A stretch of DNA of 50,789 nucleotides from Sulfidibacterium sp964549335 (GTDB lineage Bacteria > Bacteroidota > Bacteroidia > Bacteroidales > F082): assembly GCA_964549335.1 (NCBI GenBank), contig CAZJUQ010000024.1, forward strand, positions 1 to 50,789, in the 5' to 3' direction. Under the pieces are notes generated by a model that had not been told where the DNA came from, searched no databases, and saw only the letters and a list, made by a program, of their open reading frames with translations. Each line of letters starts with the position of its first letter. The first letter of the stretch is position 1. Shown here piece by piece: positions 31,803 to 38,520 of the stretch. The translations under genes and the position numbers were made by a program.

Positions 31803-32594
31803 TTACAGTCTTTGCAACATTCTAATCTCTTTTGGCGACAAAAAACGCCATTTTCCACGCGGCAAATCTTTTTTGGTAAGCCCTGCAAAGAAAACCCTGT
31901 CGAGTTTAACGACTTTGTATCCGAGATGTTCGAAAATACGTCGTATTATACGGTTTTTTCCCGAATGGAGTTCAACCCCTATCTCTTTTTTATCTTTTGC
32001 ATCGGCAACATATGCAATTTGGTCAACCTGAATAAAGCCGTCATCAAGGTTTATTCCTTCGGCAATTTTTCGCATATCCCTGTTTGTCAGGTTCTTGTCA
32101 AGCACCACGTGATATATTTTTTTAATATTACTTTTGGGATGCATAAGTTTTTTCGCCAAATTACCGTCGTTTGTAAACAACAAAAGCCCTGTCGTATTCC
32201 TGTCAAGACGTCCCACGGGATAAATTCGTTCGGGACAGGCATTTTTAACCAATTGCATTACAGTTCTCCTGTTTTGCGGATCATCGGAGGTTGTAATATA
32301 GTCTTTGGGTTTGTTAAGAAGCAGATATTGCGGCTTTTCACGTTTCAAGGTCTGTCCTCCGTACTGCACTTTATCCGATGGTTTTACTTTGGTTCCCAGT
32401 TTGGTAACCACTTTACCGTTTACCGACACGGCACCAGTAGCTATCAAAACGTCAGCCTCACGCCTCGAGCAAACCCCGGCGTCGGCAAGGTATTTATTCA
32501 AACGTATCAAACCCTCATCACCGCTTTTAGGTCTCTTTTTGTTACCGGTTTTTATTTTTTTGTATGACCTCTCAGGATTATTTTTTGTATTCAT
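31803..32594 (-). CDS. rRNA pseudouridine synthase (RsuA/RluB family) with S4 domain
   Basis: From the ATG at 32594 the protein has 263 residues. A basic, disordered N-terminus is followed by an S4 RNA-binding domain (LIRLNKYLADAGVCSRREADVLIATGAVSVNGKVV, about 29-63). The RsuA-type catalytic domain comes next, with VGRLDRNTTGLLLFTNDG, where Asp131 is the nucleophile, and GKNRIIRRIFEHLGYKV. The family converts uridines in 16S or 23S rRNA; RluB (23S helix 89 region) is the nearest by motif, but the exact site cannot be set from sequence. It heads a unit with the radical SAM gene and shares a divergent promoter region with the stress protein. Confidence 0.88.
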   Translation of the reverse strand: MNTKNNPERSYKKIKTGNKKRPKSGDEGLIRLNKYLADAGVCSRREADVLIATGAVSVNGKVVTKLGTKVKPSDKVQYGGQTLKREKPQYLLLNKPKDYITTSDDPQNRRTVMQLVKNACPERIYPVGRLDRNTTGLLLFTNDGNLAKKLMHPKSNIKKIYHVVLDKNLTNRDMRKIAEGINLDDGFIQVDQIAYVADAKDKKEIGVELHSGKNRIIRRIFEHLGYKVVKLDRVFFAGLTKKDLPRGKWRFLSPKEIRMLQRL

Positions 32595-32615
32595 TTTTAA
32601 CAATTTATGAGCGTG

Positions 32616-32623
32616 CAAAGTTA
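32616..32623 (-). promoter_or_regulatory. Candidate -7 element (TAACTTTG) for the pseudouridine synthase
   Basis: On the minus strand TAACTTTG plus C matches TAnnTTTG, 21 bases before the chosen start at 32594. It supports that start over an ATG at 32618, which overlaps the element. Confidence 0.45.
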
Positions 32624-32640
32624 ATAAAATAGATAACGTC

Positions 32641-32671
32641 TTGCATATGCCGCAAATTTTTCATATATTTA
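32641..32671 (+). promoter_or_regulatory. Candidate promoter of the universal stress protein gene
   Basis: TTG at 32641-32643 and TATATTTA at 32664-32671 are separated by 20 bases, the spacing expected for a Bacteroidota promoter; the -7 box differs from TAnnTTTG in the last base. An 8-bp inverted repeat, ATGCCGCA (32647-32654) and TGCGGCAT (32687-32694), flanks the -7 box and runs into the start codon, as an operator might. Confidence 0.45.
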
Positions 32672-32692
32672 CCTGATAAAAAAAACTGCGGC

Positions 32693-33820
32693 ATGAAAAA
32701 ACAAAAAATAATCACACTTGCCACGTTAACCTATATGCGGGCTCAGCTTTTGTCGGCAATGCTGGAACAAAAAGGCATTAAGAACTTTATGACAAACATA
32801 AACCGCATAAAGGAGTCGGCGGGAGGAGTCAATATTATTATTAACCAATCGGATTTCAAAGAGGCTAAAAAGGTATTTGAAGATTTTAAAAATGCCTACG
32901 GCGAAAAAAAACAAGTGGCAGCCGATTACATGAAAACCATAAGAAGGATACTGGTACCTGTCGATTTTAGCGACTATTCCGAAAACGCAGCCCTCTACGC
33001 TTTGAACATAGCGCAAAAGTTTAAAGCCGATATTTTGCTCTTGCATGTTTATTTCGACCCCGCACAACCGGCCTATACGCCTCTCGAGTCTTTTGCTTTT
33101 TCGGTCGATTTCGAAGATATAAACCGTCAAACGGAAAAAGTTGTAGAAGAAAATTTAAAAGAGCTGTCGCAAAAATTAAAAGAGGTTCAAAAGAGAGAAA
33201 ACATAAAAGGGGTAAATATAAAATACGACATGATTATGGGAAGTGCAAAGGAGGAGATATTGTCGTATTGCGATATTTACAAGCCCGGACTTTTGGTTAT
33301 GGGAACACGGGGGAAAGAGTTATCGGGGTTGCGTTCGTTCGGTAGTATTACGGCAAAAATAATTGAAAAGGCGAAAATTCCGGTACTTGCAATTCCAAAA
33401 GGATACAATTCTAAAAAGTTCAGCCTGCCCCAAAAAGTTTTATATGCAACCGATTTCCGGCAGAGCGACTACTGGGCGCTAAGCAAACTGGTATCTTTTG
33501 TTAAACCTTTCGGAGCAAAGGTTTATTGTGTTCACGTGGATTTGGAAATCGACAAACAACACGAGGAGTTAATGCGCGAAATACGACACTTTATTACCGA
33601 TACTTTGCAAATTTACAATCTGGAATGCGGGCTATTGGAAACGGTGGATATACAACTCGGACTCGAAAGTTTTATCAAAGAGAGAGGTATGGACATATTG
33701 GCAATGACAACGCACGAACGCAACCTCTTTGAAAAGGTTTTCAAACCGAGTATGACAAAGAAATTCCTATTCATGACCGATATCCCGCTACTTATCTTCC
33801 ATTCGCGTCCCATGACCTGA
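32693..33820 (+). CDS. DUF2007-like domain fused to two universal stress protein domains
   Basis: A 375-residue cytoplasmic protein. Residues 1-70 (KKQKIITLATLTYMRAQLLSAMLEQKGIKNFM, then GGVNIIINQSDFKEAKKVF) look like a DUF2007 putative signal-transducing domain. The first UspA domain (about 82-245) starts IRRILVPVDFSD with Asp91 and has the complete ATP-binding motif G-x2-G-x9-G-S in MGTRGKELSGLRSFGSIT. The second domain (about 248-373: VLYATDFRQSDYW and so on) lacks that motif. One ATP-binding and one degenerate half is common in tandem Usp proteins. The N-terminal fusion is unusual. It ends convergent to, and overlapping by 33 bases, a tiny membrane-protein ORF. Confidence 0.85.
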   Translation: MKKQKIITLATLTYMRAQLLSAMLEQKGIKNFMTNINRIKESAGGVNIIINQSDFKEAKKVFEDFKNAYGEKKQVAADYMKTIRRILVPVDFSDYSENAALYALNIAQKFKADILLLHVYFDPAQPAYTPLESFAFSVDFEDINRQTEKVVEENLKELSQKLKEVQKRENIKGVNIKYDMIMGSAKEEILSYCDIYKPGLLVMGTRGKELSGLRSFGSITAKIIEKAKIPVLAIPKGYNSKKFSLPQKVLYATDFRQSDYWALSKLVSFVKPFGAKVYCVHVDLEIDKQHEELMREIRHFITDTLQIYNLECGLLETVDIQLGLESFIKERGMDILAMTTHERNLFEKVFKPSMTKKFLFMTDIPLLIFHSRPMT

Positions 33821-33970
33821 CAAAACCGACCAGGATACGACAACAAGCACAAAAATACCGCAAAACAAGAGGGAACATTTCACCACAAACAACTTCAGAA
33901 ACAACATAACCACTATTATTACCAAAGTCAACAAATCAAGATAGCGGTAAAATTTTTTCTCGGGCAGCAT
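33788..33970 (-). CDS. Possible 60-residue two-helix membrane protein
   Basis: The ATG comes 3 bases after the stop of the glycosyltransferase gene, preceded by AAGGA. The product is almost all hydrophobic after a basic start (LPEKKFYRYLDLLTLVIIVVM, then a second helix through FCGIFVLVVVSW), with two likely membrane helices. Its 3' end overlaps the convergent stress-protein gene by 33 bases. The tight spacing and coherent topology favour a real gene, but the size is small and I recognise no family. Confidence 0.45.
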   Translation of the reverse strand: MLPEKKFYRYLDLLTLVIIVVMLFLKLFVVKCSLLFCGIFVLVVVSWSVLSGHGTRMEDK

Positions 33971-33973
33971 TCC

Positions 33974-35779
33974 TTATTCTATTTCGTAAATTTTTAATTC
34001 TCCGCCTTTTATTAAAACCGGTTTTTTTTCAATATTCCAAAGATATAACTTTATCTCTTTGGTGCCGGAAGGTATTTTCCCCGAGAACAGACTCTGTTCG
34101 AAATTGTATTTTGTTCCGTCCCAAACATCTTTCAGCCAGTCGAGGGGAATGTATTTATATATGTTGCTCTTACCGTTTTTTGCCATTGATTGAAAAACCA
34201 ACCATGCACGCAGCGGTTTACGGTTCGACAACAATGTCAGCTTCAAATGAAAAAAATATGTTTTGTTTTCAAAACCCTTTTTAATATTCCAAAATCCGAT
34301 AAAAGGTTTATCGCTAAACTTGTCCTGCGCTTTTATATTTATGGTTTCCAGCAATCTTTTTTTTACACTCCTTTTTCGCTTCATCAACGAAATGTGTGAA
34401 ACCGGTTCGTAATCCAGTTCATCATATAATTTCAAAATACCGGGATAAAGTTCTATGTTAAACAATTGATAATCTTGCAAAGTATCGGGGAATTGTCTCC
34501 AATCTAACAAATTCGATTTGCCTCCGTTTTGAAAATTGAGGTATCCCCATACCGTTGTCTCCATATGATAACCGGCTATTGTGGGAATAACCCCCGACTC
34601 TACGGGGACAACTTTATTGTAAAACCTTCCGGGGATAACCTCGGTTTTATATTCGCTTGTATAATAAAAGTTAATATGCGCCAAAGAGCTGACCGGAATA
34701 AACATCAACGGCAAAAGAACCGCTGGTTGCCACCTCTTTTCACCGAAACCGTCAACAGTAAAAAAGAGCGAAAAAATAAACAGGGGGAAAAGATACAAAC
34801 CTACCCTCCCCTCGGGATAGTTTACCCCAAACAGTTTTACGGCAATAATAATACCCGCCAAAGACGACCAAAACAGAAAAGCAAAAACAAAGAGTGGTGA
34901 TGCGAAATACCTTAACCTTTGGAAATAAATGGCGAAAACGGTATGAAAAACCGTTAGCGACGCAAAAAACAGCAAAAACAACAATTTAACAACGGAAAAA
35001 CCGCCGGTAACGAGAATTATCCAACTTTTAACGGTAAATAAAAAGTCTGCACCGGGGGTACCCAAATAAAGGGCGCCGCAATTTTTCAACTTTAACAACA
35101 TAAAGGTTGCCACGGATAAAACAAGTATTTCCAAACCGGTTAATAACAAAGATACCGGGATATTACGCCGGCTTTTCAGCCTTGATAAGACGACAAAAAC
35201 ATGTAACATCACAACCGATATTGCGGGTATCAAAGTGGACAAATTGGCCGCCAACATAAGAATAAGGAAGAGGGTTGCCGGCAACAAAGATGAATTACCC
35301 TCTCCTTTCAAAAATTTTACGGAATAATATAACACAGCGGTAAAAAATGCCATAGACATTCCGTACCCCCTCGACAATGCAAAAAAATCGATGAAATTAA
35401 AACAAAAAAACAGGGTGGTCAACAATCCGTAACGCATAAGGCGAACCGTTAACATTTTCGAAATTTTGACGGTATAATAAAAGAAAAGCAACGAAGATAA
35501 AACATTGAAAAGACGCAATGCCCATTTGCCGCTTCCGAAAACAAGATAGCTCAGATATGTCAACACGGTATTTAAATAGTGATTGTTTGCCGACTCGCGC
35601 GACAGCTTTTGAAAAATATTTCCGTTGTGCACGTAATTGAAAAATGTGGCGGCTTCGTCGTGAGTAACAGGCATTAACAGGGCTTTAAGCATCAAATAGA
35701 AAAACAACAGCAGGGGTATTATCAGATAAAAAACAGTGTCGAACCGGTTTTCAGTCGTATTTAAAAGTTTCTTTTTCAT
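33974..35779 (-). CDS. GT-C type membrane glycosyltransferase (GT39/ArnT-like)
   Basis: From the ATG at 35779 the protein has 601 residues: about ten membrane helices in the first 380 residues and a soluble C-terminal domain. The first extracytoplasmic loop has LMPVTHDEAATFFNYV with the Asp41-Glu42 pair that marks the catalytic loop of GT-C enzymes, followed by ANNHYLNTVLTYLSYLVFGSGKWALRLFN. These enzymes move a sugar from a polyprenyl-phosphate donor to lipid or protein outside the membrane. The acceptor is unknown and the family may be new. The earlier start at 35791 overlaps a -7 element, so the shorter start is preferred. A tiny membrane ORF follows. Confidence 0.7.
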   Translation of the reverse strand: MKKKLLNTTENRFDTVFYLIIPLLLFFYLMLKALLMPVTHDEAATFFNYVHNGNIFQKLSRESANNHYLNTVLTYLSYLVFGSGKWALRLFNVLSSLLFFYYTVKISKMLTVRLMRYGLLTTLFFCFNFIDFFALSRGYGMSMAFFTAVLYYSVKFLKGEGNSSLLPATLFLILMLAANLSTLIPAISVVMLHVFVVLSRLKSRRNIPVSLLLTGLEILVLSVATFMLLKLKNCGALYLGTPGADFLFTVKSWIILVTGGFSVVKLLFLLFFASLTVFHTVFAIYFQRLRYFASPLFVFAFLFWSSLAGIIIAVKLFGVNYPEGRVGLYLFPLFIFSLFFTVDGFGEKRWQPAVLLPLMFIPVSSLAHINFYYTSEYKTEVIPGRFYNKVVPVESGVIPTIAGYHMETTVWGYLNFQNGGKSNLLDWRQFPDTLQDYQLFNIELYPGILKLYDELDYEPVSHISLMKRKRSVKKRLLETINIKAQDKFSDKPFIGFWNIKKGFENKTYFFHLKLTLLSNRKPLRAWLVFQSMAKNGKSNIYKYIPLDWLKDVWDGTKYNFEQSLFSGKIPSGTKEIKLYLWNIEKKPVLIKGGELKIYEIE

Positions 35780-35788
35780 ATTGAATTT

Positions 35789-35796
35789 CAAAGATA
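35789..35796 (-). promoter_or_regulatory. Candidate -7 element (TATCTTTG) for the glycosyltransferase
   Basis: On the minus strand TATCTTTG matches TAnnTTTG. It lies only about 10 bases from the ATG at 35779, which would make the transcript almost leaderless. Confidence 0.35.
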
Positions 35797-35811
35797 TTAA
35801 AACGGCTAATA

Positions 35812-35853
35812 TTTTACAGGTTAAAAAAGATTTTATTTTTACAGGATAAAAAA
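35812..35853 (+). repeat. 17-base direct repeat upstream of the SDR gene
   Basis: TTTTACAGGTTAAAAAA (35812-35828) and TTTTACAGGATAAAAAA (35837-35853) differ at one base and are 25 bases apart, ending 9 bases before the start codon. A similar string, TTTACCTGATAAAAAAA, occurs at the stress-protein promoter (about 32668-32684). It may be a promoter variant or a regulator site. Confidence 0.6.
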
Positions 35854-35862
35854 TGTAAAAAC

Positions 35863-36672
35863 ATGGACAAATTTACTTTTAATGACAAAGTTTTTGTGAT
35901 AACGGGTGCTTCGGCCGGAATAGGGAAAGCTCTTGCCTTACAACTTTCGCAACACAAAGCCAAACTTGCCTTGGGCGCCAGAAATCAGGAAAAACTACAA
36001 GAAGCGGCAAAAGAGTGTAAAAAAAACGGTGCCGAAGTTATTGCCGTAAGTGTTGACGTGGCAATAGAAGAGAGTTGTAGAAATTTCATTAAAAAGACCG
36101 TAGAAACTTTCGGCAAGATAGACGTTTTGATAAACAATGCCGGCATTACCATGTGGGCATATTTCGACCAAATAAAAAACATGGATATTCTACACCACAT
36201 CATGCAGGTAAATTATATGGGTAGTGTTTATTGCACTCATTACGCACTGCCCTATTTGAAAAAAAGCAAAGGACGTATTGTCGGGATTTCGAGCCTGACA
36301 GGCAAATCGGGCGTACCTACACGCTCGGGGTATGCCGCAAGCAAACATGCAATGGCGGGGTTTTTCGACACTTTACGTATCGAACTTAAAAACAGCGGGG
36401 TAAGCGTCACCATGGTCTATCCGGGCTTTGTTTCCACCGAGGTGCGTCAACGCGCTTTGGGTCCCGACGGAAAACCCCTCGGCAAAAGCCCGGTAAAAGA
36501 GAAAAAGGTGATGAGCCCCGAAAAATGCGCCTCTCTGATTTTGCCCGCCATTGCCAAACGAAAACGGGAACTCGTTATGACCACACGAGGCAAACTGGGA
36601 ATATGGCTTAAACTTATAGCCCCGTCACTGGTGGATAGCATCGCCGAAAAAGCTATTGAAAAAGGAAAATGA
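35863..36672 (+). CDS. Short-chain dehydrogenase/reductase
   Basis: A 269-residue classical SDR. The cofactor motif TGASAGIG is at residues 14-21, NNAG at 91-94, the catalytic Ser at 143/144 in VGISSLTG, and Tyr157-x3-Lys161 in GYAASKHAM. After the YxxxK the typical VTMVYPGFVSTEVRQRA follows. Basic residues in GARNQEKL after the second strand suggest NADPH preference. The C-terminal extension with KKVMSPEKCASLILPAIAKRKRELVMTTRGKLGIWLKLIAPSLVD is seen in membrane-associated lipid or keto-acyl reductases of the DHRS7 type. The substrate is unknown. The gene seems to stand alone, with a direct repeat before it. Confidence 0.85.
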   Translation: MDKFTFNDKVFVITGASAGIGKALALQLSQHKAKLALGARNQEKLQEAAKECKKNGAEVIAVSVDVAIEESCRNFIKKTVETFGKIDVLINNAGITMWAYFDQIKNMDILHHIMQVNYMGSVYCTHYALPYLKKSKGRIVGISSLTGKSGVPTRSGYAASKHAMAGFFDTLRIELKNSGVSVTMVYPGFVSTEVRQRALGPDGKPLGKSPVKEKKVMSPEKCASLILPAIAKRKRELVMTTRGKLGIWLKLIAPSLVDSIAEKAIEKGK

Positions 36673-36753
36673 GATAAACAAAAGAATTAAAAAAACCTAA
36701 ACCGCAAACGGGCAAACGGTTAACAAATAGTAGCGGAATACAAAACGGGCAAA

Positions 36754-37164
36754 TTAATAATGTTTAATAAAATCGGCAAGAGTTTTCGACTCAACATAGT
36801 TCTTAAATTCTTTTACCATCTTTACGGTTATGTTTCCGAAAATACAGGTCTTAAAAGGACAAATAGGTCTCGCTATGGGGCAACGCGTAACTATTAATTT
36901 ACCCTCAATAGCCTCGTAAATGTCAATCAATCTGATTTCCGTAGGCGCTTTGGCCAAAAAAAAACCGCCCGATGGTCCCCTGTTCGAACCGAGAAAACCA
37001 TCCTTCGCCAATTTCTGCATAACCTTGGCAACGTGAAATTTGGAACTCCCCGTACGTTCGGCTATGGTATTTACATTTACCTGCCCCTCTTTACTCTGTG
37101 CAATTATCACCATGCCATGCAACCCTATGGATACGGCTTCAGAAATATTTACAATCCTCCCCAT
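36754..37164 (-). CDS. Rrf2-family transcription regulator with three conserved cysteines
   Basis: A 136-residue winged-helix regulator. The DNA-binding part runs from ISEAVSIGLHGMVIIA through TIAERTGSSKFHVAKVMQKLAKDGFLGSNRGPSGGFFLAK, the Rrf2 wing pattern. Cys95, Cys102 and Cys107 (C-x6-C-x4-C in RCPIARPICPFKTCIFG) lie where IscR and NsrR bind their Fe-S clusters, though the spacing differs from both. It probably senses redox state, NO or iron-sulfur status. It is divergent from a metal-exporter gene, and a palindrome covers its own probable transcription start, so self-repression and control of the exporter are plausible. Confidence 0.88.
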   Translation of the reverse strand: MGRIVNISEAVSIGLHGMVIIAQSKEGQVNVNTIAERTGSSKFHVAKVMQKLAKDGFLGSNRGPSGGFFLAKAPTEIRLIDIYEAIEGKLIVTRCPIARPICPFKTCIFGNITVKMVKEFKNYVESKTLADFIKHY

Positions 37165-37183
37165 TAAAAAATAATTTTAAACT

Positions 37184-37208
37184 AATTAAGTAATTAATTG
37201 CAAAATTA
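37184..37208 (-). promoter_or_regulatory. Rrf2 gene -7 element with overlapping operator-like palindrome
   Basis: On the minus strand TAATTTTG (37201-37208) matches TAnnTTTG. Directly downstream, 37184-37199 reads AATTAAGTAATTAATT, an inverted repeat symmetric at 14 of 16 positions, which would cover the transcription start. Its position suits autorepression by the Rrf2 protein; identity with a known Rrf2 site is not claimed. Confidence 0.45.
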
Positions 37209-37288
37209 ATCTTTTTATGATAATTCCATTGTGAAAAAATACCATTAAACCCTATTTATTATTATTCTAAAAAGTAACATATTAAACA

Positions 37289-37296
37289 TATTTTTG
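37289..37296 (+). promoter_or_regulatory. Candidate -7 element (TATTTTTG) for the metal exporter
   Basis: TATTTTTG matches TAnnTTTG 43 bases before the first ATG. A second copy at 37320-37327 is only 11 bases from the ATG and is less likely to be used. Confidence 0.4.
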
Positions 37297-37338
37297 TTTT
37301 TTACATATAAAACTTTTACTATTTTTGATTAATAAAAA

Positions 37339-38430
37339 ATGGAGGAAAAAATGGCAATAGACCTGTTTGCTATTTTAAAACAGACTTCTGTAATCACACT
37401 GTTTGTATTGTCGATGATGTTGATAATAGAGTATCTCAACGTATTCACCAAAGGACTGTGGAGCAAGGGTGTTGAAAACGACAAATGGAAGCAGGTGGTT
37501 CTGGGAGCCGTCCTCGGAATTATTCCCGGCTGTTTGGGGGCATACACGGCGGTTTCGCTTTATGTTCATAATATTTTCGGCATCGGTGCATTGGTAAGTA
37601 CAATGATTGCCACCTCGGGCGACGAGGCATTTTTAATGTTTTCGGTAATTCCGCAAAAGGCTCTTATACTCCATGTTGTGCTGTTTGCTACGGCAATAGT
37701 TGCGGGAATTGCAGTCAACTTTTTTTACAAAAAAGAGAGAGGCATTGAAGTTGCAGGAAAGCATTTTCATATCCACGAAGTCCCCGAATGTAACTGCTTT
37801 GAAAGAAATACCGTTTTTAAACAGATATTGGAAATGACACCCGTAAGGGCATTGATGCTGTTTATAATTGTTTTTTCGTTTACCGCACTGTTTTTGGAAG
37901 GAAGTCACGAACAAAGCACACTACACCAAATAATGTCTATCGGTGCACAGGGCGAACATCACGAACATCCCAAATGGGTAAAAATAACCTTCCTGTCGGT
38001 TCTGCTGTTTTCGTTGTTTGTGGTATTGACGGTAAACGATCACTTTTTGGAGAAACATTTGTGGGGTCATATAATTAAAAAACACTTTTTAAAAATTTTT
38101 CTTTGGACTTTCGGCACTTTGCTTTTTGTATCCGTCATCAATCAATTTTACGATTTGCATGAAATTATCGGACGGAATCTGTTTTGGGTTTTAATAGTTG
38201 CCGTTTTGGTAGGAATAATTCCCGAGTCGGGACCGCATATGATATTTGTATTATTGTTTGCCAACGGCACAATACCATTCAGTATTTTGCTGGCGAGTTC
38301 AATAGTACAGGACGGACACGGAAGTTTACCTCTGCTTGCCGAATCGCGAAAGGGTTTTGCCGTTGTAAAACTGCTGAATATTCTTACGGGCTTGTTAGTT
38401 GGTGGCGGTGCGCTTGCACTGGGTTTTTAG
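37339..38430 (+). CDS. Putative 10-TM heavy-metal exporter (ArsP_2-like, annotated elsewhere as manganese transporter)
   Basis: A 363-residue membrane protein with two halves of about five helices each. The inverted-repeat architecture shows as ATSGDEAFLMFSVIP in the first half and GIIPESGPHMIFVLLFANG in the second, the conserved loops of PF11449. Loops carry likely metal ligands: KHFHIHEVPECNCF (three His, two Cys, near 137-150) and GEHHEHPKW. The cargo could be Mn, arsenic or another soft metal; sequence cannot decide. Two starts are possible. The ATG at 37351 has GGAGG exactly five bases before it, and the ATG at 37339 is the longest. Divergent from an Rrf2 regulator; a shared terminator follows. 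Confidence 0.75.
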   Translation: MEEKMAIDLFAILKQTSVITLFVLSMMLIIEYLNVFTKGLWSKGVENDKWKQVVLGAVLGIIPGCLGAYTAVSLYVHNIFGIGALVSTMIATSGDEAFLMFSVIPQKALILHVVLFATAIVAGIAVNFFYKKERGIEVAGKHFHIHEVPECNCFERNTVFKQILEMTPVRALMLFIIVFSFTALFLEGSHEQSTLHQIMSIGAQGEHHEHPKWVKITFLSVLLFSLFVVLTVNDHFLEKHLWGHIIKKHFLKIFLWTFGTLLFVSVINQFYDLHEIIGRNLFWVLIVAVLVGIIPESGPHMIFVLLFANGTIPFSILLASSIVQDGHGSLPLLAESRKGFAVVKLLNILTGLLVGGGALALGF

Positions 38431-38455
38431 GTTTTTTGAATTTCAAAACAATAAA

Positions 38456-38498
38456 AAAACCCGCCCAATGGCAGTTTAAAACCATAGGGGCGGGTTTT
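38456..38498. terminator. Bidirectional terminator between exporter and tricorn protease
   Basis: Arms AAAACCCGCCC (38456-38466) and GGGCGGGTTTT (38488-38498) form a perfect 11-bp stem. The loop contains a smaller ATGG/CCAT stem. T runs on both strands serve the two convergent genes. Confidence 0.85.
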
Positions 38499-38520
38499 AA
38501 TTATTCACATATTTTTCCCT

